A stretch of 37,023 nt of DNA from Phycisphaerales bacterium (lineage in GTDB: Bacteria > Planctomycetota > Phycisphaerae > Phycisphaerales > UBA1924): positions 1 through 37,023 of the forward strand of contig JABWBC010000019.1 in assembly GCA_013360695.1 (NCBI GenBank), read 5' to 3'. Positions 15,983-23,035 of the stretch are shown here, piece after piece. The position numbers and the translations under genes are program-made. Position 1 is the first letter of the stretch, and every line of letters starts with the position of its first letter. Below the pieces are notes generated by a model. That model was not told where the DNA came from. It did not search any database and saw only the letters and a list, made by a program, of their open reading frames with translations.

Positions 15983-16462
15983 GCCCGACGGTATACCACA
16001 TCAGGTACCCCAACCCCTCCCCGTGAACTCAGATTTTCTCAACGACCGGGAACCCACCCCGCTTGACCTGCGGATATCATTTCCGGTACTGTTCTTTCAC
16101 GCCCGGATTTCTCCGGGTGGGCAGGCAGCGGGTTTCGATTCGGTATTCCGAATTCCCAATGCTCTCATCCGGCGGCACTCGCCGCCACCTGATGCTCCGA
16201 AAAGGAGCCTCAAGCCTGCCGACATCCTGACCGGGTTGCGACTGGCCTTCCTCCGATCAAGACGACCGAGCGAAGGGCGGCCCAAACATCCCGAAGAACG
16301 TCGGCGGTTCGCCGGTTCATGGCTCGTTCGCGCTCATCCGCGGCCGCCTCGCCCGGCTCAAACCCCAAGCGTCCAATTGTCCCCTATTCCCCGCTCGGTC
16401 GTCAACACCGGGCTTCGGCGTGACGGAGTGCCCGCCGACCCATCGCCTCATCGGAGTATCAC
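15983..16462. other. Long intergenic leader before the pseudopilin gene
   Basis: 480 bases without a supportable gene. TTGACC at 16063-16068 with TACTGT at 16087-16092 (18-base spacing) is a weak plus-strand promoter candidate. Small stems are visible: CCCGG with CCGGG near 16103-16119 and GGCGGC with GCCGCC at 16171-16176/16181-16186. If the promoter is right, the pseudopilin transcript has an untranslated leader of about 360 bases. I recognise no riboswitch class. Confidence 0.35.
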
Positions 16463-17500
16463 ATGAAGGCTCGCAAAGGTTTCACGCTCATCGAGTTGCT
16501 CGTCGTCATCGCCATCATCGCCCTCTTGATCGGCATCCTGCTCCCGGCCCTCGGCAAGGCCCGTGCCTCCGCCCGTCAGCTCAAGGACCAGACCCAGGTC
16601 CGCGGCATCGTTCAGGCCATGGCGCTCTGGGCCCAGAACAACAACGACCAGTACCCCCTCCCCAGCGTCCTCGACAAGGCCAACTACACCATCAACAACC
16701 CCTCCGATCCCAAGCTCGCCTTCCAGAAGGACACCACCCGCAACATCCTCTCCGTCATGGTCTTCAACGGCAGCATCCCCACCGAAATCTGCGTCAGCCC
16801 CGCCGAGTCCAACGGCTCCGTCGAGGTCTACACCAAGTACGAGCTCAACAATCCCAAGGACGCCGCCGACCAGACCAACAGCGGCAAGGCCCTCTGGGAC
16901 CCCTCCTTCCAGGGAACCCCCCTCGATAAGGAAACCAACAACCACAAGGACAACCTCGGCAAGGGCCACAACTCCTACGCCCACACGCCCCCCTTCGGCA
17001 AGCAGCGCTCGCGCTGGAGCAACTCCTTCAACGCCACCGAAGTCTCCTTCGGCAACCGCGGCCCGGTCTTCACCGGCGACGCCACCAACGGCTGGACCCT
17101 CGTCAACGGCAGCGCCGACAAGGACGCCTGCGGCAAGAACTCCAACACCCTCCTGATCCACGGCGGCCGCACCGCCTGGGAAGGCAACGTCGGCTACAAC
17201 GACAGCCACGTCAACTACGAGGTCAAGGCCGACCCCGAGACCCTCACCTACAACTTCACCGAGCTCGAAGTCGGCAAGCGCACCAAGGCCGACAACATCT
17301 TCGTCGCCGAGAACACCAAGGGCGAGCCCACCTGGGAGCCCGCCAGCTTCACCAAGGACTCCAACGGCCACTACAGCGCCAACTACGACCAGAAGGCATT
17401 CAACGACGCCAAGGCCACCGGCAGCGCCTTCATCCGCCCCTACTCGGCCGTCACCGGCGCCAACTCCGGCGTCGCCGGCATCACCTCCTGGCTCGACTAA
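16463..17500 (+). CDS. Type II/IV pseudopilin-like protein (prepilin N-terminus)
   Basis: Exported pilin-like protein of 345 residues. The start MKARKGFTLIELLVVIAIIA is a canonical prepilin signal: cleavage between G6 and F7, E11 at mature position 5, then a hydrophobic helix to about residue 28. The remainder is hydrophilic, rich in Asn, Asp, Lys and Thr, and resembles the large family of planctomycete secreted proteins with this N-terminus (many copies per genome). It needs a prepilin peptidase and a type II or IV machine; a secretin is encoded at the right edge of the window. GGAG about 7 bases before the ATG fits. Codon use is strongly biased to C-ending codons, suggesting high expression. 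A perfect terminator follows. Confidence 0.88.
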   Translation: MKARKGFTLIELLVVIAIIALLIGILLPALGKARASARQLKDQTQVRGIVQAMALWAQNNNDQYPLPSVLDKANYTINNPSDPKLAFQKDTTRNILSVMVFNGSIPTEICVSPAESNGSVEVYTKYELNNPKDAADQTNSGKALWDPSFQGTPLDKETNNHKDNLGKGHNSYAHTPPFGKQRSRWSNSFNATEVSFGNRGPVFTGDATNGWTLVNGSADKDACGKNSNTLLIHGGRTAWEGNVGYNDSHVNYEVKADPETLTYNFTELEVGKRTKADNIFVAENTKGEPTWEPASFTKDSNGHYSANYDQKAFNDAKATGSAFIRPYSAVTGANSGVAGITSWLD

Positions 17501-17558
17501 TCAAGTCGCGCCAAGCATCCCGCTCATCCCTGATGAGTTCGGATGACCAGTGAACGCA

Positions 17559-17584
17559 AACCCCGCCCCTCGGCGGGGTTTTTT
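17559..17584 (+). terminator. Intrinsic terminator of the pseudopilin gene
   Basis: AACCCCGCC (17559-17567) pairs with GGCGGGGTT (17572-17580) around the loop CCTC, and T residues run from 17579 to 17584. Textbook Rho-independent terminator, 58 bases after the stop. Confidence 0.92.
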
Positions 17585-17841
17585 CATGCGCGGACACCGG
17601 AATTGAAAAAAGCGAGCACTCCGCAATCGGCGCCACTTGCCAACGCGGCGAACGCCATTCCGTGATCAAATCCTCATCGTGGCTCGACCCGCCGGTGACC
17701 GCGCTTGTCCGCCGGGCCCGCCACTCCGCGGCGTGCCCACCCTCGTCCGGCTCTCACCTCGCCACCCCGCCACGCGACTGCTTCTTCCCTTCTGTTCTCT
17801 TCTGCTCTCTTCTCTTCACTTCGTCTCTTCTCCGCTTCCCC
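17585..17841. other. Gene-free stretch with pyrimidine tract
   Basis: No gene supported. Bases from about 17780 to 17845 are nearly all C and T on the plus strand (repeats of CTTCT and TCTCTT), just downstream of the convergent SGNH hydrolase gene. No terminator hairpin for that gene was found here. Confidence 0.4.
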
Positions 17842-19008
17842 TCAACACCCCGCCTCGAACTCGCCGGCGAACTGGTCGAAGTCGTCGCCGTTCACGAATC
17901 CGTCGCCGTTGTAATCACCGTGCGTGTCGGCCACGTCGAACCACTCGGCGAACTGGTCGAAGTCGTCGCCGTTGACAAACCCGTCCTCGTTCACGTCGGC
18001 CAGGCACGCGAAGTTGACGACGTAGTCGGTCCACGCGCCGATCTGGGCCGCGATCGTGTCCGATCCGCCGTACGACAGCCCCGCGTGCTGCAGGATTTCC
18101 TGCTCGCTGAAGGTGGCGAGATCGGTGCGATAGCCAAGGTCGAGCGCCGTCATCATCACGTTGGCGAAGAGCCCCTGCAGCGTCGTGTGCGGGTGAACAC
18201 CGTCGTGCACGAACCCCGCCAGCGGGTTGGTGTGCCCGGTCGTGTCTGATTCCAGCAGCTTGATGGCGACGCCGCCGATCGTCAGCGTCGAGTTATGCTG
18301 CGTGTGCGAGCCGAACATCGCCCACGACAGCCCGTACAGGTCGACATACGGCAGCTTCTTGGTCCGCGCCAGCGCCCTGAGCCCGTCATTGACGCGCCGG
18401 ATCGCGGTCGACACCCGCTCGCGCCGCGCCGGATCGTTATAGATGCCGCTGTTCCACGTCACCGGCGCCACGCCGTAGTCCGGGAATCCGACCAGCACCA
18501 CGTTGATGCCCGACGCATCGACGGCATTGACCGCGGTCGTCACGTTGGCGATCCGCCCGTTCACGTAGTTGGTGATCTGCGACGCGCTCCAGGTTCCGAA
18601 GTAGATGTTGATGTACGCGCTGCCCGCAGGGGAAAAATCGTTGGCGCCGATCGCGATGACCGCGTGGTCGATCTCCGCCGCCATCGAGGCCAGCCCCGTG
18701 TGCTGCCCGTCGGAAAGCAGCGACGCCGAGGTCGCGCCCGATCGCGCCCAGTCCTTCTTGAAGAACCTGCGCCGAGGCTCGCCCCAGGTGCCGCCCGCCT
18801 GCCCGGCCTCCGCCGCCGTCGGCCCGAGGTCCACCGCCCGATACTGCTCCAACTGCTGGAGCCAGTTCATCGCGTAGTTGTACGTCTCCTCGGCGTACTC
18901 GTCGGTCAGGCTGTCGCCCGCCGCCCCCAGCGACACCTGCGCGCCCGCCCGCGCCACGAGCATCGCCGCCAGCGACGCGATGAATGCACGACCCGTTGTT
19001 CTTTTCAT
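17842..19008 (-). CDS. Secreted SGNH/GDSL hydrolase with dockerin-like C-terminus
   Basis: Exported hydrolase of 388 residues. The signal peptide ends near ARAGAQ (about residue 24). Block I GAAGDSLTDEY carries the nucleophile S33; block III IAIGANDF supplies the oxyanion Asn; block V DGVHPH supplies the catalytic Asp and His. So it is an esterase, lipase or carbohydrate deacetylase; substrate unknown. The last 50 residues hold two dockerin-like calcium repeats (ADVNEDGFVNGDDFDQFAEW and YNGDGFVNGDDFDQFAGEFE) and the protein ends in GC, matching the GC-type dockerin tail common in Phycisphaerae. The repeats are near-identical to those of the M14 enzyme at 23036. GGAGAG precedes the start. Confidence 0.88.
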   Translation of the reverse strand: MKRTTGRAFIASLAAMLVARAGAQVSLGAAGDSLTDEYAEETYNYAMNWLQQLEQYRAVDLGPTAAEAGQAGGTWGEPRRRFFKKDWARSGATSASLLSDGQHTGLASMAAEIDHAVIAIGANDFSPAGSAYINIYFGTWSASQITNYVNGRIANVTTAVNAVDASGINVVLVGFPDYGVAPVTWNSGIYNDPARRERVSTAIRRVNDGLRALARTKKLPYVDLYGLSWAMFGSHTQHNSTLTIGGVAIKLLESDTTGHTNPLAGFVHDGVHPHTTLQGLFANVMMTALDLGYRTDLATFSEQEILQHAGLSYGGSDTIAAQIGAWTDYVVNFACLADVNEDGFVNGDDFDQFAEWFDVADTHGDYNGDGFVNGDDFDQFAGEFEAGC

Positions 19009-19134
19009 TCCGCTCTCCGTGTCGGCGCCGCATGGACGGCGCGCCGATACGGAGGCTACCAGAGATCAACGCCCGGGCAAGGCTCTTCGTTGAGTTGCCG
19101 AGATTCAAGCCCGGAGTTCATCCGGGCACGTCCG

Positions 19135-20517
19135 TCATTTCTTCTTGTGGTTCGGGCAGTCGTCCCCGGCGTTCGCACCCGCGCCGTCCGAGCCGGTTCC
19201 CCCCTGACCCACCTGCCCGCTTGTTCCGTTGACGCCGCTCGGTTGCCCGCCCGTGTTGCCAGTCCCGGGCTGTCCACCCATGCCCTGCCCGCCCGAGCCT
19301 GAAACGCCCGCCGCGCCCCCGGGGGTGCCGTTTCCGCCATTGCCTGCCGGTCCTCCGCTCCCGCCCACGCCGGTCCCGCCCGATCCCCCGTTGCCGCCCG
19401 CGCCCCCGATGTAGCCGGACCCGAAACCGTTTCCACCCTTGCCCCCGTCGCCTCCCGGTCCGCCGTACCCGACGCCACCAACTCCTCCGTCGCCACCATT
19501 GCCGCCGGGACCGCTGTTGTTGGGGGGCGAACAGCAGTCTCCGCCCTTGCCGCCTCGTTTGCCATTGCTCCCAGTGCCGTTCCCGCCCGTGCCACCGCCA
19601 CCGCCCGTTCCGCCGAACCCGCCGGGGGAGGTCGCGTGCCCCCCGTCCCCACCATTTCCCCCCGTCCCGCCCGTGGCGCTTGATCCGGCCGAGCCATGTT
19701 CACCGTCCTGACACGCGTTGCCGTCGTCGCCCCCGCTCCCGACCTGTGAGCCGGTGACGCTCATTCCGTTGGAGCCTTTGCTCCCGTTGCTCCCGTTCGC
19801 ATGCGTCTCGTCCGTGGGCTCGGGGTACAGCGATGCCACGGCGCTGCCGCCGATCCCGCCGCCGCCTCCGTTGCCGCCGTTGCCTGAGAAGCCATCGGGG
19901 TCCGACGTACCGTCGCCCCCCGCGCCGCCATCGCCCCCAAATACGACCGCAGGACTCCCGTCCAAATCCTCGAACCGGTCCGCCATGACCGTGATGTTGC
20001 CACCGCTCCCGCCATTGCCGCCGCCGGGATAGCCGGGAGCCCCGTCACCGCCCATCGCGCCGACCACTCGGCCCGAGGCGCACACGATGCGGGGCGCGAC
20101 CAATTCCAGCGAACCGCCGTCGCCGCCATCGAGATGCGCCGCGGTTCCCGCCATGCCATGGCCGGCCCGCAACTCGCCCAGGATCACGATCCGCGTGTCG
20201 CTCACGATCCGCCCGGAGGCTCCGTGACGCTCCCCCGATTGGCCCGGAATCGACACCCCGACCAGGGAACCTCGAATGACGACATCACCCGTCGAAAGCA
20301 ACTCGAAACCGTCCGCAAAGGCGAGCTGTTCCCCCGCCTCGACAACGAAAGAACCCGTCCGCAATGTCCCGGAAAGAATCCCCTTTGGGGCCGGGGCCTT
20401 AGACTCATCCCCAGGTCCAACCGGATCGCGTTCCAGGGTCCGAGGCATCATGCAGGAGGCGAGCGCAAGCAAAAGGACAACGGCGGCAATCGCCTTGACA
20501 CCCCGTCCTGCGATCAT
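19135..20517 (-). CDS. Glycine-rich PGRS-like lipoprotein
   Basis: Lipoprotein of 460 residues. The signal MIAGRGVKAIAAVVLLLALA runs to S21 and C22 (lipobox LASC). Residues about 45-140 are an ordinary beta-type domain (TGSFVVEAGEQLAFADGFEL; GDVVIRGSLVG; SDTRIVILGELRAG), like the start of a right-handed beta helix. From about 140 to the end it is dominated by GGxGGxGG repeats with Asn, Asp and Ser, like mycobacterial PE_PGRS tails or a glycine-rich polyproline-II bundle. It ends in NHKKK. GAGGAGG precedes ATG 20517; the 66 codons upstream in frame are not protein-like. Function unknown; an outer-surface or matrix role is inferred. Confidence 0.75.
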   Translation of the reverse strand: MIAGRGVKAIAAVVLLLALASCMMPRTLERDPVGPGDESKAPAPKGILSGTLRTGSFVVEAGEQLAFADGFELLSTGDVVIRGSLVGVSIPGQSGERHGASGRIVSDTRIVILGELRAGHGMAGTAAHLDGGDGGSLELVAPRIVCASGRVVGAMGGDGAPGYPGGGNGGSGGNITVMADRFEDLDGSPAVVFGGDGGAGGDGTSDPDGFSGNGGNGGGGGIGGSAVASLYPEPTDETHANGSNGSKGSNGMSVTGSQVGSGGDDGNACQDGEHGSAGSSATGGTGGNGGDGGHATSPGGFGGTGGGGGTGGNGTGSNGKRGGKGGDCCSPPNNSGPGGNGGDGGVGGVGYGGPGGDGGKGGNGFGSGYIGGAGGNGGSGGTGVGGSGGPAGNGGNGTPGGAAGVSGSGGQGMGGQPGTGNTGGQPSGVNGTSGQVGQGGTGSDGAGANAGDDCPNHKKK

Positions 20518-20931
20518 GTGGAGCCTCCTCGATCGAAGCCAACCTATCTCATTCGACCGGATAACGCAAGAAAGTCGACCGGTTTTCCACATTTTCCACG
20601 CATCCCAGTTCACGTATGTCAAACCCGCGTCGCAAGCACGGCCGTTCGAGTCGCCATGTCGGGCGCCCCGGTGACATCCATTGCAAACCTCAAAGCGACC
20701 CGTAGCAACATGCAAATAATTAGCTAACAGATTGCATTCTCAAGACTTACACTCTCGAGTGACGTCGCAGGTGCCGCCTCCGCGCCCCGTTCATCCTGAA
20801 GTTCATCTCTCTGACCCACTCTTCCTCTTTCGCCGGTGTTCGCCGCTGTTTTTCCGTTCTGTGTCTCCGTGCCTCTGTGTTGACGCCTTTTCTTCTTCGC
20901 GCTTCTCTGCGATCTCGCCGGTGAGGCTCTC
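20518..20931. other. Intergenic region with direct repeats and a repeat-like tract
   Basis: 414 bases, no gene supported. TCGACCGG occurs at 20553-20560 and 20575-20582, two helical turns apart. TTTTCCACA (20583-20591) followed directly by TTTTCCACG (20592-20600) resembles two DnaA boxes, the first matching TTWTNCACA. AT-rich DNA lies at 20710-20730. From about 20850 to 20925 there is CT-rich text (TGTGTCTCCGTGCCTCTGTG) of a kind I associate with dispersed intergenic sequences in many bacteria. The first three elements lie upstream of the PGRS-like gene on the minus strand. Confidence 0.4.
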
Positions 20932-22755
20932 TCAATGCCCCGCCGGCAGGCCGCCCTTCCGCGGATCGCACGCCGCCTCGTAACCCTTGGTGTCTTTGGC
21001 GCGGCGGATCAGCTGCGCGTTTCCGACCGCCTTGCGTGTCGTCACCTCGTGACCGAGCTTCGCAAGCTCTTGCGCTGTTGCTCCGCCGCGCAGCGACTCT
21101 TCCATCTGCAACGTGTTGGGCGTCCACTGATGATGGAATCGCGGCATGAGCATCGCCTGCTCGGCCGGCAGATTCCATTGCAAAACATTCAACGCCACCT
21201 GCACCGTGCTCGTGATGATCCGCGGCCCGCCCGCCGCCCCAGCCACCAGCGCCACGCCCTTCTCGTCCACCGCGATCATGGGTGACATGCACGAGAGCGG
21301 CCGCTTCCCCGGCGACGGCATGTTCTTCTCGGATTCCACGAGCCCGAAGGCGTTGGCCGTCCCGCGCCGCGTGACGAAATCGTCCATCTCATTGTTGAGG
21401 ATGAAGCCGTACGGCTCGGCGCAGGTCAGCGAGCCGAAGATGAGATTGATCGTTTCGGTACACGCGACCGCGTTGCCCTTGGAATCAACCACACAGAGGT
21501 GGCTGGTTCCGTGGTCCTCGGGGAGTTGATCGACCGGCTCCTGTCCACCGTATTGGGACGCTTCGAGCGTCCGAGTCGGGTCGATGCGGTTCGCCAGCGC
21601 GCGGATGTACGCGGGCGCGAGCAGCTTGTCGGTCGGCACGGGCACGAACGCCGGGTCGGCGACGTACCGCGCCCTGTCCGCGAAGGCGTGCTTGAGCGCC
21701 TCGGCCACCGCGTGGACATACGGCGTGCTGTTCACGCCGCTGCGCGTGAGTTCAGGGCGTGATTCGAGCATCTCGAAGACCTGCGCCACCGCGATCCCGC
21801 CCGACGAGGGGGGCGGCATCATCATGAGGCGCCGTCCCATGAACTCCGCTCGCAGCGGCTCGGCCTCAACCACCTTGAAACTCTCGAGGTCGGCCAGCGT
21901 CATCTCGCCGCCCGCGAGGCCCACCGCCTTGACGATCGACTCGGCGATCGGGCCCTTGTAGAACGCGTCCTTGCCGTCGCGAGCGATGAGGCGCAGCGCC
22001 TCGGCCTGTTCGGGCAGGCGCACGCGATCACCGACCCTGATTTCGCCGCGGCTGAGAAAGCGATTCCAGATGAAGGAAAACTGGGCCTGGCGGTCGGGGC
22101 GGTCCTTCAGGAAGCCCATCACCTCGGGTTCGCGGATGCTCGTCGCATAGTGCTCGTCGACGAGGAAGCCCTCCTCGGCGGCGCGGATCGCCGGGGCGAA
22201 AACCTGCTCGCGGGTCATCGTGCCGTAGCGCTCGAGGGCGTGGAGCAGGCCGGCGACGGTGCCGGGGATCGCGACGGCCCGCCCGCCGTGGGTGCTGGTG
22301 TGCGGACCAAGGCCCGCGAGGTCGCACTTCTCGAAGTAGTCCGGGCCGTAGGCGCCGGGGCACTGCTCGCGGTAGTTGATCGCGATGTCGACGGGCGGAT
22401 GGGTGGGATGGTCGACGAGACGGACGATCATGAAACCGCCGCCGCCGATGCCGCAGGAGTAGGGGCGGACGACCGAGAGCGTGAGCGAAGTTGCGACGGC
22501 GGCGTCGACGGCGTTGCCGCCGGCGCGGAGAATTTCGGCGCCGGCCAGGCTGGCGATGGAGTGATCCGCGGCGACGGCACCGTTCTCGAACACTTTTGCG
22601 AACCCCTTCTGGAACTCGAAGCCCTTGACCTGCGCGAGCGAACGCGCGGGCAGGAGGATAGTGAAGGCCGCCAGCACGAACGCGAGCACGCGGGGGAGCA
22701 CCGGACGAGGGATCGTCCGGGGCTGGTGAACCGGGTTAGTTCGGTGTGTGGTCAT
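20932..22755 (-). CDS. ggt: Gamma-glutamyltransferase
   Basis: Exported enzyme of 607 residues that cleaves the gamma-glutamyl bond of glutathione and related compounds and self-processes into two chains. The signal peptide runs through RVLAFVLAAFTILLPARSLA. The heavy chain starts near GAVAADHSIASLAGAEILRA (GGNAVDAAVA follows). The nucleophile and cleavage point is T417 in EDHGTSHLCVVD; the late PLSCMSPMI and GAAGGPRI motifs bind the glutamyl group. The start ATG 22755 is chosen to give a compact signal peptide; an upstream in-frame start at 22839 is possible. Divergent from the M14 carboxypeptidase gene, so both may share control of peptide breakdown (inference). Confidence 0.92.
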   Translation of the reverse strand: MTTHRTNPVHQPRTIPRPVLPRVLAFVLAAFTILLPARSLAQVKGFEFQKGFAKVFENGAVAADHSIASLAGAEILRAGGNAVDAAVATSLTLSVVRPYSCGIGGGGFMIVRLVDHPTHPPVDIAINYREQCPGAYGPDYFEKCDLAGLGPHTSTHGGRAVAIPGTVAGLLHALERYGTMTREQVFAPAIRAAEEGFLVDEHYATSIREPEVMGFLKDRPDRQAQFSFIWNRFLSRGEIRVGDRVRLPEQAEALRLIARDGKDAFYKGPIAESIVKAVGLAGGEMTLADLESFKVVEAEPLRAEFMGRRLMMMPPPSSGGIAVAQVFEMLESRPELTRSGVNSTPYVHAVAEALKHAFADRARYVADPAFVPVPTDKLLAPAYIRALANRIDPTRTLEASQYGGQEPVDQLPEDHGTSHLCVVDSKGNAVACTETINLIFGSLTCAEPYGFILNNEMDDFVTRRGTANAFGLVESEKNMPSPGKRPLSCMSPMIAVDEKGVALVAGAAGGPRIITSTVQVALNVLQWNLPAEQAMLMPRFHHQWTPNTLQMEESLRGGATAQELAKLGHEVTTRKAVGNAQLIRRAKDTKGYEAACDPRKGGLPAGH

Positions 22756-22819
22756 TGGTCTGGGTCGATTCTGATCGGGCGGCGGGGCGGCCGCAAGTAC
22801 TGAGTGGGGAAATTGGGCT

Positions 22820-22870
22820 ATCACCGCGAAATTGCGCACAAACGCGGTGATGCGGGGGTTGAAACCCCCC
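22820..22870. promoter_or_regulatory. Inverted repeat and GC hairpin in divergent region
   Basis: ATCACCGCG (22820-22828) and CGCGGTGAT (22843-22851) form a perfect 9-bp inverted repeat with a 14-base AT-leaning centre, an operator-like layout between the divergent ggt and M14 genes. It is followed by GGGGG-TTGAAA-CCCCC at about 22855-22870. Not matched to a known regulator. Confidence 0.35.
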
Positions 22871-23035
22871 CGATTTGGAGGACAATGGCCGATACGGGCT
22901 GGAGGCCCAAGCCCCTTGTGGGGAAGGTGGGCAACTGGGAGGGTCCGCGGCTCGAAAAGGTGATTGGTCGTGTGGGTGCGTGGCGGTCAGGGCGATCGGG
23001 CGCACGGATCCAATGAGCAGGCTTTGGAGTAGGCC

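Noticed and set aside
19229-20032. Proline-rich plus-strand frames
   Set aside because: Exact antisense mirrors of the glycine repeats in the PGRS-like lipoprotein.
20583-20600. Chromosome origin
   Set aside because: Only two DnaA-box-like sites, with no dnaA, dnaN or long AT-rich unwinding element.
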